Shown one piece after another: positions 1 to 9,282 of a stretch of 64,000 bases of DNA. Location: the NCBI RefSeq assembly GCF_003026815.1, contig NZ_PYOG01000010.1, positions 62,001 to 126,000 on the forward strand, written 5' to 3'. Numbering within the stretch: the first letter of the stretch is position 1; each line of letters opens with the position of its first letter. Under the pieces are notes generated by a model, which was not told the DNA's origin, did no database searches, and was given only the letters and a program-made list of their open reading frames with translations. The position numbers and the translations under genes were made by a program. The stretch comes from Photobacterium damselae. GTDB lineage: Bacteria > Pseudomonadota > Gammaproteobacteria > Enterobacterales > Vibrionaceae.

Positions 1-11
1 GGTATAAAGCA

Positions 12-45
12 ATGAGGCTCTTAAAGATTAAACTAAGAGCCTCAG
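12..45. terminator. hairpin terminator
   Basis: An 11-bp perfect inverted repeat (TGAGGCTCTTA at 13-23, complement at 34-44) lies just past the stop codon of the methyltransferase gene on the minus strand. It can also end transcription arriving from the left of the window. Confidence 0.7.
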
Positions 46-52
46 TGATATG

Positions 53-796
53 TCAGTTTTTAATACAAGCAAAAATGGCGTTACCGGATTGCTTATCCCA
101 AGGAATGATCTTGTTGTAATCATGCTCAAGGATATGAACTTCAAAGTATGGTTCAAGTAGTGCTTTTAATTCTGGAAAACTTACCGCTACCATCGGATGT
201 TGGTCTTGCCATACTTCCGTTACATCTTCTGTCGTTTTCTCAATGCTTAATTGTAAAGACTGCCTTTCACCTTCACCACAATAGTTCCAACCAGACTGAA
301 AGGTGAAATTGCTATTCTCGAACTCTGCCGAATGACGCATAAAAGAACGATTATCAATTTTTGTTTTATCAACAGCATTAAAGCAGAACATGCCATTATC
401 ATTAAGTGCTGCATGAACACTAGCGATACATTCTTTTAGTTTCTCAATACCATCATTATAGTGGATAGAGTATAAGAAGCAGGTAATCAAGTCTTGCGGT
501 TCATCCAACTTAAAATCACACATGTTTTGTAGTGTGAAGTTAGCGTTTGGACAACGGATTTGAGCCATATCTAGCATAGGTTGGTTAATATCGAGCCCCC
601 AGCTTTGGTATCCCCAACTGGTCAAATGCTCTATATGAGGTCCAGTACCACAAGCAAGATCTAAATGTTTAGTACCTGAGTTGCCAAATAGTTGATGGAT
701 TCTGCGGATATTATAACTTTGCTCATAGTAGTTAATATCTGCACACATTAGGTCGTAGTAACCAGAAAGATCGGTGTATAAAGCGTTATATGACAT
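53..796 (-). CDS. class I SAM-dependent methyltransferase
   Basis: A 247-residue cytosolic protein with a Rossmann-type SAM-binding fold. Motif I reads LDLACGTG at about residues 45-52, the acidic residue for the ribose hydroxyls is in WGLDINQPML, and the later DLITCFLYSIHY stretch fits motif IV. The family moves a methyl group from SAM to a small molecule or protein, but the substrate cannot be read from sequence. It starts with ATG, is monocistronic, ends at a hairpin terminator and faces the DUF2541 gene divergently across an AT-rich gap. The class is secure; the function is unknown. Confidence 0.85.
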   Translation of the reverse strand: MSYNALYTDLSGYYDLMCADINYYEQSYNIRRIHQLFGNSGTKHLDLACGTGPHIEHLTSWGYQSWGLDINQPMLDMAQIRCPNANFTLQNMCDFKLDEPQDLITCFLYSIHYNDGIEKLKECIASVHAALNDNGMFCFNAVDKTKIDNRSFMRHSAEFENSNFTFQSGWNYCGEGERQSLQLSIEKTTEDVTEVWQDQHPMVAVSFPELKALLEPYFEVHILEHDYNKIIPWDKQSGNAIFACIKN

Positions 797-1183
797 CGAT
801 TGTTTATTTTAGATATGATTTAAGAATAAAGAGCGCGCATCATATAGTAAAGCTCAAAAATAGCGAATGTTTTTAGGTATAAAAATCAAATGCAGGTCAT
901 ATTTTTTCAATTATCACTAATGATTTAATTTATTTATCGTGAAGATTTAATTATTTCATTGAAAGGATGATATTCTATTAATGAATCTATTTAACATGAA
1001 ATTGATATTCATCTTAGTCAAAATTATGAAAATAGAATAAGCTATATCTAAGTTATATTTAATTAATGGTTTTATCTCTATTGTGAAAAAATTGATAACA
1101 GTATTTCAAAATGTTTTTTAATTGATTTTTTAAATTTTAATATTATTATGAACACTATTCTATAGCGGATATATCATACAAAT
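797..1183. other. AT-rich divergent intergenic region
   Basis: This 387-bp gap separates two divergent genes and should hold both promoters. I see long A/T runs but no convincing operator, RNA or coding sequence; the longest open stretches are only about 20 codons. Confidence 0.5.
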
Positions 1184-1573
1184 ATGACATTTAAGAAGTT
1201 TTTTACTCAGTTACTGGTTGGTGTGAGTTTATTAGGTTCTGCAACACTTGCTCACGCTGATGATCAATTTACTCTTGGTCGTACAATTTTATTAGAGCAT
1301 GGAAATCTGGCGGCTAAAATTCCCGTACCAGCTTGTCGTTATACTAATGCGATTAAAGTTAAAGCAGAGCGTGATGTTCGTTTACGTAAAGTTGTAGTTC
1401 ATTTTCAGAATGGTGAAAAGCAAACTATTAAATTTTATCGTGATTTAGATAAAAATGAAAAAACGGCATGGCGATACTTTGGCTTTCGTCGTTGTGTAAC
1501 AAGCCTTGATGTTTATGGTAACTCAGAGCGTACTACTGGTGGCATCCGAGTTTATGGTCGTAAAAAAGACTAA
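1184..1573 (+). CDS. secreted DUF2541-like protein
   Basis: A 129-residue protein with a Sec signal peptide (MTFKKFFTQLLVGVSLLGSA, cleavage likely after AHA near residue 25). The mature part is about 100 residues, rich in beta-strand and basic residues, with two cysteines (in PACRYT and RRCVTS) that could form a disulfide in the periplasm. The layout (leader, LGRTILLEHG, cysteine, RRCV near the end) resembles E. coli YaaI and other DUF2541 proteins, whose function is unknown. It is a single gene followed by a hairpin terminator. The DUF assignment is from memory of the family pattern and is moderate. Confidence 0.7.
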   Translation: MTFKKFFTQLLVGVSLLGSATLAHADDQFTLGRTILLEHGNLAAKIPVPACRYTNAIKVKAERDVRLRKVVVHFQNGEKQTIKFYRDLDKNEKTAWRYFGFRRCVTSLDVYGNSERTTGGIRVYGRKKD

Positions 1574-1602
1574 TATTTAGGCCTATATTTAGTTTTATCA
1601 GG

Positions 1603-1628
1603 GGCAGAGATTGATTCTCTGCCTTTTT
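1603..1628 (+). terminator. rho-independent terminator
   Basis: GGCAGAGA pairs with TCTCTGCC across a 5-base loop and is followed by TTTTTG. It lies 30 bases after the stop of the DUF2541-like gene. Confidence 0.85.
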
Positions 1629-1780
1629 GTTATGTTTCTCTTTCATAAGCAATAGATTACTTAGATTTCACAGTTAGTTAGGTGGTACTTTAGGGTATAA
1701 TATGCGTTCTAGTGACGATAAGTTACTTGAGTGTAGGATTTGTTATACCGTTATTGGTATCCATTATACCGTGATTTATT

Positions 1781-3238
1781 ATGAAATATGTTGTGCCTTT
1801 GTTGCTGATTATAATATCTTACCTTTTAGCTTTGGGGCTAGATTGTAACGAATATTCGATACTCTTTTCAGTTATTACTTTATTTTTATCCCTTTATCTA
1901 TTATCAGCGAATAATATTGTAAAATACGGTGTGGTTTTACCTCTTTTTTTCCTTCCTATTTTTTATTTTTCATCTGGGATGCAATATGGGCACCCCAATT
2001 TAGGTGTAATTGCTTCTGTTATGGAAACAAATAATCAAGAAATGTTTGAGTTTTTAGGTGATATTCCTGTAATAAACTTGATATTAAATTTACTGTTATT
2101 TGTTTTATTTATTTTCTATTTGGTTAAAATTAAGACAGAGCCTGGTAAGTTGAAAATCGTTCTGGGTTTAGTTGTATTAATTTTTTCGCCTATATATGCT
2201 TTCTATCGCCATATCTATATTAGTGGTGGACACTATATTAAAGAACATCGAAGTCTATTAGCGAGTGAGACGCAAGCACCTAACTGGCAGATTCTTTCTG
2301 TTCAACCTAAATATAGAAACTATGTTGTTATCATAGGGGAAAGCATGAGAAAAGATTACCTCTCTGCTTATGGTTACCCCATTGATACCACTCCATTTCT
2401 ACGGCAAACGAAAGGCCTGCTGGTGGATGGATATATTTCGACTGCACCTAATACAGCTATTTCTTTGCCTAGAACATTAGCGATAAGTGATGGTCTTCAT
2501 ATTCAACCTGCCGATAATTTTATTACGCTGGCTAACAAAGCTGGATTTGAGACCGTTTGGATTTCTAATCAAGGTTTCCTGGGTAAGTATGACACTGCGA
2601 TTTCTTCTATCGCTGTTAGGAGTGACAAAAAGTTTTTCTTAAAAAAGGGGGGATTTAATAGTTCTAACCATTATGATTCGGAATTATTACCTATCTTCAC
2701 TGAGCAGCTGGCCCAAAAATCAGAGAAACCAAGATTGTTTGTACTTCATTTAATGGGGTCTCATCCTAAGTTTTGTGATCGTGTAAAGCAGGATATTTAT
2801 CATCTAAAAGATAAACAGCTTTCATGCTATCTATCGAGCTATCATGAAACAGATCATCTGATAGCCCAGGTCGTTAATGATCTAAAGGCGACTCAACAAA
2901 GTTTTTCTCTTGTTTATTTTTCGGATCATGGGCTTAATGATCACATTAAAGGTTCAGGATCTAAACTAACTCACGGTAATCAGTTTCGTTCTAACTATGA
3001 AGTTCCATTTGTAAGGATATCTAGTGATGATAAGCGCCATCATGTATTGAAAAAAACGATTAGTGCCTATTACTTTCTGCCGTTTTTCTCTCGTTGGATA
3101 GGTGTAGAGACTCGGCAACTTAAGCCGTTTAGCTGGAAGCAGGCAGGAAAAAATGTCCGTGTGTTCAATTGGAGTAAGATGATTCCTATTGATCAGTTGA
3201 AAGCAGATCCTGCTGATATTGTTAGTCAGAAGTCGTAG
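1781..3238 (+). CDS. phosphoethanolamine transferase-like sulfatase-family membrane protein
   Basis: A 485-residue inner-membrane protein of the EptA/CptA/OpgE type. The N-terminal third holds about four to five hydrophobic helices, followed by a periplasmic alkaline-phosphatase-fold domain. The metal and catalytic sites are visible: GES with Glu187, the nucleophile Thr225 in NTAISLP, HLMGSHP, and the metal-binding Asp-His pair in FSDHGL. Family members move phosphoethanolamine from phosphatidylethanolamine to lipid A, core sugars or glucans. It is shorter than E. coli EptA (about 547 residues), so the acceptor is uncertain. It is monocistronic, with ATG start and a strong terminator at the end. 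The enzyme class is well supported; the acceptor is not. Confidence 0.85.
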   Translation: MKYVVPLLLIIISYLLALGLDCNEYSILFSVITLFLSLYLLSANNIVKYGVVLPLFFLPIFYFSSGMQYGHPNLGVIASVMETNNQEMFEFLGDIPVINLILNLLLFVLFIFYLVKIKTEPGKLKIVLGLVVLIFSPIYAFYRHIYISGGHYIKEHRSLLASETQAPNWQILSVQPKYRNYVVIIGESMRKDYLSAYGYPIDTTPFLRQTKGLLVDGYISTAPNTAISLPRTLAISDGLHIQPADNFITLANKAGFETVWISNQGFLGKYDTAISSIAVRSDKKFFLKKGGFNSSNHYDSELLPIFTEQLAQKSEKPRLFVLHLMGSHPKFCDRVKQDIYHLKDKQLSCYLSSYHETDHLIAQVVNDLKATQQSFSLVYFSDHGLNDHIKGSGSKLTHGNQFRSNYEVPFVRISSDDKRHHVLKKTISAYYFLPFFSRWIGVETRQLKPFSWKQAGKNVRVFNWSKMIPIDQLKADPADIVSQKS

Positions 3239-3248
3239 TTTACGAGTG

Positions 3249-3286
3249 AAAAAAAGCTGAGGTTGTGGAGGCCTCAGCTTTTTTTG
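3249..3286. terminator. bidirectional terminator
   Basis: AAAAAGCTGAGG pairs perfectly with CCTCAGCTTTTT (3251-3262 with 3272-3283). A-rich and T-rich flanks let it serve both the sulfatase-family gene and the convergent MFS gene. Confidence 0.9.
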
Positions 3287-3309
3287 TGACTTATTTTTGG
3301 TGTTGCTGG

Positions 3310-4476
3310 TTAGCTTGCCAATACTTGAGGTTTGCGGCGTACACTTGCAAGCAGCATATAAATAGCAGTAGCCAGTAATACAATAAAGAAGAAATCCATT
3401 AACCCGTTTGGTTGTGCCATAAACTGGTTTGCGCCAATAGGGCCTAGTGCAGAACCTACACTGTAGCTAAATAACATTACCTGTGTTGCAGCGACAATCT
3501 GTGAGGATTCTAATTTGTCACACGCTAACGTAATTGCAATTGGATAAAGGGCAAAAGAAGACATACCCAATAGCGCCAATGCTGTGATTAGAATATAAAA
3601 ATCACTGGATAGGTGAGTGATACCCATAGCAAACACACCAAGCAGAGATGCTAGCGCAAGCAATACTGTTTTACTCATACGAGTTGATAACTGACCAACA
3701 ATAGGTTGAATAACCATACCACCTAAGATAATTGCAGCCATTAAAACGCCAACTTGTTCGGTATTTAATTGACTTTGTTTTAGTGCTAGAGGCATTAATC
3801 CATAGATGGTACCCATAACAACGCCAGAAGTAATACAGCCAATAATAGCCGCTTTGCTGAGACGACTAATTTGCTTCAAAGTTAGTGGCTTATGTTCTGT
3901 GCAACTAGGCTGACCTTGACGAACAAAAAGGGGCGGTAGAATAGCCGCAAAGAGTAGGCCAAGAATCACACTAAATGGGCCAAATCCTTGAGTACCAAAG
4001 ATACCTACGGCAAGCTGACCAATCGTTGTACCACCATATAGTGATGTCATATAGATACCTAGACGGCGAGCACGCTCTTTTGCGCTATCACCAATAAGTA
4101 ACCATGACTCGACGACAACAAAAATACCTGCAACCGCCATCCCTGCAATTAAACGTGCAAATAACCAAAGATCTTTGTTAGGAAACATTGGTAAAGCAAC
4201 AACGGGAAGCGCCAGTAAACTTAAAAATACAATAAAAGAGATACGGTGGCCGATTCTCGCAATGATCGGTTCGATCATCATTGAGCCAATCAGCAGACCA
4301 ACGTAATAACTACTTGCTAACCAACTTGCATAGCTTGAATCGATTTTAAAGCTTGCAAGTGAAAGCGGCACAAGACTCATTAAGTAGCCTGATGCAACAG
4401 CAAAAATAGTTAGGCCAGCAACTGGCACGAAGATTCCGTTACTTTTACGGCAATCTAAAGTAGTGGTCTGTGTCAC
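3310..4476 (-). CDS. YcaD-type MFS transporter
   Basis: A major facilitator superfamily carrier with twelve hydrophobic helices. It resembles E. coli YcaD in VVVESWLL, in RLGIYMTSLYGGTTIGQL, and in ALYPIAITLACDKLESSQIV near the C-terminus. The YcaD substrate is unknown. The longest open frame starts upstream with TTG at 4533, and an ATG lies at 4503, but neither has a ribosome-binding site. A GTG at 4476 has GGGGA seven bases upstream and gives 389 residues, close to YcaD (382), so I prefer it. The gene is monocistronic and convergent with the sulfatase-family gene. The family is secure; start and substrate are uncertain. Confidence 0.8.
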   Translation of the reverse strand: MTQTTTLDCRKSNGIFVPVAGLTIFAVASGYLMSLVPLSLASFKIDSSYASWLASSYYVGLLIGSMMIEPIIARIGHRISFIVFLSLLALPVVALPMFPNKDLWLFARLIAGMAVAGIFVVVESWLLIGDSAKERARRLGIYMTSLYGGTTIGQLAVGIFGTQGFGPFSVILGLLFAAILPPLFVRQGQPSCTEHKPLTLKQISRLSKAAIIGCITSGVVMGTIYGLMPLALKQSQLNTEQVGVLMAAIILGGMVIQPIVGQLSTRMSKTVLLALASLLGVFAMGITHLSSDFYILITALALLGMSSFALYPIAITLACDKLESSQIVAATQVMLFSYSVGSALGPIGANQFMAQPNGLMDFFFIVLLATAIYMLLASVRRKPQVLAS

Positions 4477-5039
4477 TACCGTATCCCCACAAATAAGAGT
4501 CATAAATAATAGATATAAACGAAGACAACCCAAACTTGATGCTTTTTTAAAAAATAAAAAACAACACAGTTTAGGTTATTCAAATCTATCGTTGAGAGTT
4601 GGTTTTCGATTGAAAACAGGTGGAATATGACGCTAAAAAAAACATTAGTAAAATGAGAAAAACTAATCCGAAATGCGGTTTTGATTCATTTTATTAATGA
4701 AAGCAGAAGATTAATTAGAGCTAATTGTATTGTTATGCTTGTTAGTATTATGGTTTTTTGGATTTATCTTTATTTTTCAATGTGATATGGTTGTTAGTTG
4801 TCATTATAAAACATTGTTTTAAAGTAAAATGGTTAGAGTTATAAACGATGATTTTCTAGCAAAACCCGTTAAGAAAAGAAAAAATTTATCGTCATAATAA
4901 AATTAGATGTGGCAGTAGCACATAGAATGATTAGCTAAAGTATAAAACTTCAAATAATACGAATTTATCATACCAATTCATAATCCATTCATCTTCTACT
5001 GTTATTATATTTTTAAAATTCTACTTTGAGTTAATATAA
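4477..5039. other. long AT-rich divergent gap
   Basis: About 560 bp lie between the MFS gene and cytochrome b561. The left 57 bases may be the start of the MFS gene if a longer start is used. The rest is very AT-rich. I see no coding sequence, RNA or clear operator; promoters for both neighbours are presumed here. Confidence 0.5.
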
Positions 5040-5609
5040 ATGACTGAACAACCTTTTTTCCCTAAGCTTCATCGCTTAATTCACTGGTCATTAGCGTTTG
5101 CTATTCTTTTTATGCTATTAACCGTGGTTCTAAGATCAACATGGTTAGATAAAAATAGTGTTGCGGCTCTGATTCAATCAGGGTTGAGTAGTGATAATTT
5201 AACGATCACCTCTCAACAAGCGATAACTATTGCTAAGTCAATTCGTAATGAGATGTTCCAGTGGCACTTCATTGTTGGGTATGTCGTTGGCTTGTTGTTA
5301 GTGGCAAGAGCGTACTATTCAAAAAAAGTGGGCGTTTTTATGCCATCCCCGTTTAAAAAGAATACCATTCACGATCGTTTACAAGGCTTGCTCTATATCG
5401 CATTTTACTTCTTTATTGCTGCGGTTGTGGTAACAGGTTTAGCTATTCATTTTCTTGGTCATGACTTTATTTGGTATGCTCAATTTAAGAGCTTCCATAA
5501 ATTATCATGGTGGGGAATCTTAGGCTTTATGGTGATCCATATCGGTGGTGTGATAGTCGCGAATGGCAAACATAATCGAGATACTATTACCAAAATGGTT
5601 AATGGTTAA
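5040..5609 (+). CDS. cytochrome b561 family protein
   Basis: A 189-residue integral membrane protein with four predicted helices (around residues 15-35, 75-90, 115-138 and 155-175). Histidines that could ligate two b-type hemes sit in LHRLIHW near the N-terminus, in WHFIVGYVV, in AIHFLGHDF, and in FHKLSWWG / VIHIGG. Family members pass electrons between quinol and a periplasmic acceptor, or quench superoxide. It starts at ATG with only a weak purine stretch upstream. It is monocistronic and ends at a perfect 15-bp hairpin shared with the convergent gene. The family is well supported; the electron partner is unknown. Confidence 0.85.
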   Translation: MTEQPFFPKLHRLIHWSLAFAILFMLLTVVLRSTWLDKNSVAALIQSGLSSDNLTITSQQAITIAKSIRNEMFQWHFIVGYVVGLLLVARAYYSKKVGVFMPSPFKKNTIHDRLQGLLYIAFYFFIAAVVVTGLAIHFLGHDFIWYAQFKSFHKLSWWGILGFMVIHIGGVIVANGKHNRDTITKMVNG

Positions 5610-5646
5610 CTTAATATCTTCAACTCGAATTTTCTAATTTAGATAT

Positions 5647-5688
5647 AAAAGAGTTACTTAGCCGTATATGCCTAAGTAACTCTTTTTT
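5647..5688. terminator. bidirectional terminator
   Basis: A perfect 15-bp inverted repeat, AAAAGAGTTACTTAG (5647-5661) with its complement at 5672-5686, followed by T residues. It lies between two convergent genes. Confidence 0.92.
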
Positions 5689-5695
5689 ATGTCAA

Positions 5696-7018
5696 TTAGT
5701 TCACACGGGCAAATCGTGATAAATAGCGACCGTCTTTAGCAAAAAAGACAATTTCTTTTGTAGTTTCATTGCTATTTCTATGTATTCGGATCTTGTTATC
5801 AATGCCTTGGGCAAAAAGAGTATTTCTATTTTGAACCATTAAAGGAATGCGAAATTGGCTGACTTTTGCCACCAGCTCTCCATCTTGATATACCACTTGT
5901 AATGGTACGCCTAAACTGTCCATGTAATTACCGATAACATCGACGTCATCTTGCCATGGTGCCAAATGCTTGATTGGGGGCATAACCTTATAAATAGGTA
6001 ATTGCTTATTAAGTAGACGTACCAGGTCGACGCTGAATAGCTCAGTATTGGTGTTACTGAAGTTACTCAGGGCTACAATGGTCATTTGAGACTTAGGCTC
6101 ATACATCAAAATAGATTTAAAACCATCAATATGCCCACTATGAGTGTAGAAATCCGTCTGGCCTATCTCTTTAGCAAATAAGCCATATTGATGCTGATAC
6201 ATTTTATCTAAGCTTTCTTGGTTAATGACTTGGCCACTAGCCAGAGCTCGACTCCATACCAGCAAATCTCGACTGGTAGAAATCAGTTCACCGGCAGACC
6301 AAGCGCAACCTGTTGGAGTAATATGAGCGTTCAATAACCCCGAGAGTTCATAAGACTTAGCTAACTGAAAAGATAGGGTTAACTTCATTGAACTGTCTTT
6401 CATACCTAGAGGCCGAAGAAATTGCTCTGTAATGTATTCGTGATAAGGGAGGCCCGATGCTTTTTCAATAATCCTACCTAATAAATAGTAGCCGTTATTA
6501 CTGTAGTTAAACATTAGAGCCGGAGGGTAGGTTTTAGAGCTAGTAATAACGGGGTTGATTAAATTCTTTTTACTACAAGATTGAGTTGCATCACTCCAGT
6601 TAAAATCACGACCAATTCCCGCTGTATGATTCATCAACATACCAATTGTAATATTTTTACTTCGACTCAAACTTGGAAAATAACGTGATATTGGCGTATC
6701 AATAGAGAGTTTTTTCTGTTCGTTGAGTTTTAGTATAGCAGCAGCGGTAAGTTGCTTTGTAATATCCCCAACTTTAAAGAGATTGTTCTTTTCTATGGGA
6801 CGTTGCATTTGTACATCAGCATAGCCAACAGCTTGCTCAAATAAGATCTCATTCTTTTTGGCTATGATGACGTTACCACTAAAGCGGCCGTACTTGTTTT
6901 GATGTGTTAAATATTCAGATAAAGCCTGATTTGTCGCTGCATCCAGTGGAGTGGCGTAAGAATTAACGCTGGTAAGTGCACAAAGAGACAGTGCACATAA
7001 TCCGATTAAGCGTTTCAT
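5696..7018 (-). CDS. serine-hydrolase-fold (class C beta-lactamase-like) protein, catalytic Ser replaced by Asp
   Basis: A protein of 440 residues from the ATG at 7018, which opens a clear signal peptide (MKRLIGLCALSLCALTSVNSYA). The longer frame from 7054 would bury the leader and is less likely. It has the beta-lactamase/DD-peptidase fold with the second motif YSNN and the third motif THSGH. The first motif, normally Ser-x-x-Lys in a context like GSITKQ, reads GDITKQ. The acylating serine is therefore Asp at residue 85 (codon GAT at 6764-6766) while Lys88 is kept. A C-terminal beta-rich domain of about 100 residues follows. It is likely periplasmic. A standard acyl-enzyme cannot form, so it may be a pseudoenzyme or bind peptidoglycan. 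It is monocistronic. Confidence 0.85.
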   Translation of the reverse strand: MKRLIGLCALSLCALTSVNSYATPLDAATNQALSEYLTHQNKYGRFSGNVIIAKKNEILFEQAVGYADVQMQRPIEKNNLFKVGDITKQLTAAAILKLNEQKKLSIDTPISRYFPSLSRSKNITIGMLMNHTAGIGRDFNWSDATQSCSKKNLINPVITSSKTYPPALMFNYSNNGYYLLGRIIEKASGLPYHEYITEQFLRPLGMKDSSMKLTLSFQLAKSYELSGLLNAHITPTGCAWSAGELISTSRDLLVWSRALASGQVINQESLDKMYQHQYGLFAKEIGQTDFYTHSGHIDGFKSILMYEPKSQMTIVALSNFSNTNTELFSVDLVRLLNKQLPIYKVMPPIKHLAPWQDDVDVIGNYMDSLGVPLQVVYQDGELVAKVSQFRIPLMVQNRNTLFAQGIDNKIRIHRNSNETTKEIVFFAKDGRYLSRFARVN

Positions 7019-7354
7019 GGTTCCCTCAAATTTATAAATCCATTCCGCCAGCAATATAACACTTGTATTTGTAGTGATATTTAATGAGCTGAAAACAAAA
7101 TAAATAAATGCGAATAACCGTATAAATATGATTAGTAATGCTATATTTGTTGCATAAAAAATTAGAGAGACTTAAAAGAGTCTTTCCAAAAAATTGGAAT
7201 GTTTTGCTTAAAAGATAAACAGATTATAGGGTTTCGATATGTATTTAAGGTTATATCGGTTGTTAGATTCATATATAATGTGGCGAATAAAAACATTGCT
7301 ACAATAAAGATCTTGTTGTGATGTGGTGCTATTAACCGTTGAGGTCTGTTTTCT
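7019..7354. other. AT-rich divergent gap upstream of modB
   Basis: This 336-bp gap lies between the serine-hydrolase-like gene and modB. It is too short for the missing modA (about 250 codons) and shows no recognisable remnant of one. No clear ModE operator was found by eye. Confidence 0.5.
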
Positions 7355-8044
7355 GTGTTAACCGATTATGAATTAACTGCGCTTTTATTAAGTTTGAAAA
7401 TAGCAGGCGTAGCTATTGTTTTTAGCTTGCCTATGGGAATTTTTTTAGCTTGGTTATTAGCGAGAAAACAGTTTATTGGTAAAAGTATTCTTGATGGTAT
7501 TATCCACCTCCCATTGGTTCTGCCTCCAGTGGTTATCGGATATCTACTCCTAATTTCTATGGGACGACAAGGTTTTTTGGGTAAGTATCTGTATGAGTGG
7601 TTTGGGTTCACCTTCAGCTTTAGTTGGCGAGGAGCTGCACTTGCGGTCGCCGTTGTCTCTTTTCCTTTAATGGTTCGTTCTATTCGTTTAGCGATTGAAG
7701 GGGTTGATCAGAAACTGGAGCAAGCAGCAAGAACATTAGGCGCAACGCCTCTTAAAGTATTTTTTACTATCACATTACCATTAACGATTCCGGGAATATT
7801 AACCGGAGCACTACTGGCGTTTGCTCGTGCGCTTGGTGAGTTTGGTGCAACCATTACTTTTGTCTCTAATATTCCGGGTCAAACCCAAACGATACCTCTT
7901 GCAATGTACTCTTTTATTGAAACCCCAGGAGCAGAAGAGCAGGCAGGACGTTTATGCGTGATTGCTATTGTGATAGCACTCTCTTCTCTGTTTGCTTCTG
8001 AATGGCTGACCCGATTAGCTCGTCGTCGTTTGGAGGCTAGATAA
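7355..8044 (+). CDS. modB: molybdate ABC transporter permease ModB
   Basis: A 229-residue inner-membrane permease with about five helices. It carries the EAA loop that docks the ATPase: EQAARTLGATPLKVFFTITLP, with the GATPLKVFF core typical of ModB. RALGEFGATITFVSNIPG in the last third is also a strong ModB pattern. It starts with GTG, with GAGGT ten bases upstream. Its stop TAA overlaps the ATG of modC, so the two are translationally coupled. The pair would take molybdate from a periplasmic binding protein, but no modA precedes it here. The identification is firm. Confidence 0.93.
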   Translation: MLTDYELTALLLSLKIAGVAIVFSLPMGIFLAWLLARKQFIGKSILDGIIHLPLVLPPVVIGYLLLISMGRQGFLGKYLYEWFGFTFSFSWRGAALAVAVVSFPLMVRSIRLAIEGVDQKLEQAARTLGATPLKVFFTITLPLTIPGILTGALLAFARALGEFGATITFVSNIPGQTQTIPLAMYSFIETPGAEEQAGRLCVIAIVIALSSLFASEWLTRLARRRLEAR

Positions 8045-9138
8045 TGAATAAGAATATAACTAGCTTACAAATTAAGATAAAACAACAGTTGGGTGATTTA
8101 GCATTAGACGTTGCTGTGAACCTTCCTTTATCGGGGATTACTGCAATTTTTGGCCGTTCAGGAGCGGGTAAAACATCGTTTATTAATGTGCTAAGTGGTT
8201 TAACACAACCCGATGAAGGGGCTATTCATCTTGGTTCTCACTGCTTAGTGGATACGGCGAGAAAGCTTTGTCTGCCACCAGAAAAACGCAATATTGGTTA
8301 TGTATTTCAAGATGCGCGTTTATTTCCTCACTATACGGTAAAGGGGAACTTGAACTACGGTTGTCGAGAAAAAGATCCTAATCACTTTAATGATGTCGTT
8401 AAACTATTAGGTATTGAGGCCTTGCTAAATCGCTATCCTGCATCACTGTCTGGTGGTGAGAAACAGCGAGTTGCAATTGGTCGAGCACTATTAACCAAAC
8501 CTGATATGCTGTTAATGGATGAGCCATTAGCGTCACTAGATCTCCCTCGGAAACAAGAGCTTATGCCATATTTAGAACAATTGGCAAAGCAGGTTAATAT
8601 TCCAATTGTTTATGTTACGCACAGTCTCGATGAAATCCTACGATTGGCTGATCATATGGTGATGCTCAATCAAGGGAAGGTCGTCGCTTCTGGTCATGTT
8701 AATTCTGTTTGGGGCTCTCCTGAAATGCGCCCTTGGTTACCGCCGAAAGAACAGAGTTCGTTAATCAGTGCCCGAGTTAACTACAATCATCCTAACTACG
8801 CTTTAACGCAAGTGATGTTGAGCCATAATGCTTTTTTATGGGTGAGCCGTTTATCTTTACATCGAGGAGAATGGGGTCGTGTCCGTATTTATTCTAATGA
8901 TGTCTCGATCACTCGAGCAAAGCCACAACAAACCAGCATTCGAAATATTCTGCGGGCCCGTGTTGATAAGATCCATCATGCGGAAGATGAAAGGGTGGAA
9001 GTAAAACTCCGAGTAGGTGAAACGCATTTATGGGCCAATATTACTCTGTGGGCCATTGACGAGCTGCAATTACAAGTCGGTGATGAGGTGTATGCACAAA
9101 TTAAAGGGGTGAGTGTAACTAAAGATGATTTGGCTTAA
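8044..9138 (+). CDS. modC: molybdate ABC transporter ATP-binding protein ModC
   Basis: A 364-residue ATPase. The N-terminal ABC domain has Walker A GRSGAGKT at 37-44, the Q-loop in YVFQDARLFPHY, the signature LSGGEKQR from 135, Walker B MLLMDEP around 155-161 and the switch His in VTHSLDE. The C-terminal third is a Mop/TOBE domain (from about 290, SIRNILRARVDKI onward) that binds molybdate and regulates transport in this family. The length matches E. coli ModC (352). Its ATG overlaps the modB stop. A hairpin terminator follows at 9203-9240. The identification is firm. Confidence 0.95.
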   Translation: MNKNITSLQIKIKQQLGDLALDVAVNLPLSGITAIFGRSGAGKTSFINVLSGLTQPDEGAIHLGSHCLVDTARKLCLPPEKRNIGYVFQDARLFPHYTVKGNLNYGCREKDPNHFNDVVKLLGIEALLNRYPASLSGGEKQRVAIGRALLTKPDMLLMDEPLASLDLPRKQELMPYLEQLAKQVNIPIVYVTHSLDEILRLADHMVMLNQGKVVASGHVNSVWGSPEMRPWLPPKEQSSLISARVNYNHPNYALTQVMLSHNAFLWVSRLSLHRGEWGRVRIYSNDVSITRAKPQQTSIRNILRARVDKIHHAEDERVEVKLRVGETHLWANITLWAIDELQLQVGDEVYAQIKGVSVTKDDLA

Positions 9139-9202
9139 TAAGTACTTTAAATCACTTATGTTCAAGCTTACACCTTAATATCACTAAGTAATAATGGATG
9201 AA

Positions 9203-9243
9203 AAAATAGCGCTAAGAGTTTTAGGTCTTAGCGCTATTTTTAT
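9203..9243. terminator. bidirectional terminator
   Basis: AAAATAGCGCTAAGA (9203-9217) pairs perfectly with TCTTAGCGCTATTTT (9226-9240). It lies between modC and the convergent FUSC-like gene. Confidence 0.9.
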
Positions 9244-9282
9244 AGTCCGGATTTGATAGTTCAAATAACCGAATTGAAGAGG

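Noticed and set aside
953..1041. Short open frame starting at ATG near 981 in the first intergenic gap
   Set aside because: Only about 19 codons with no clear ribosome-binding site; indistinguishable from AT-rich chance.
7167..7187. Small hairpin AGACT/AGTCT upstream of modB
   Set aside because: The stem is only five bases, is not GC-rich and does not match a ModE operator or known riboswitch.
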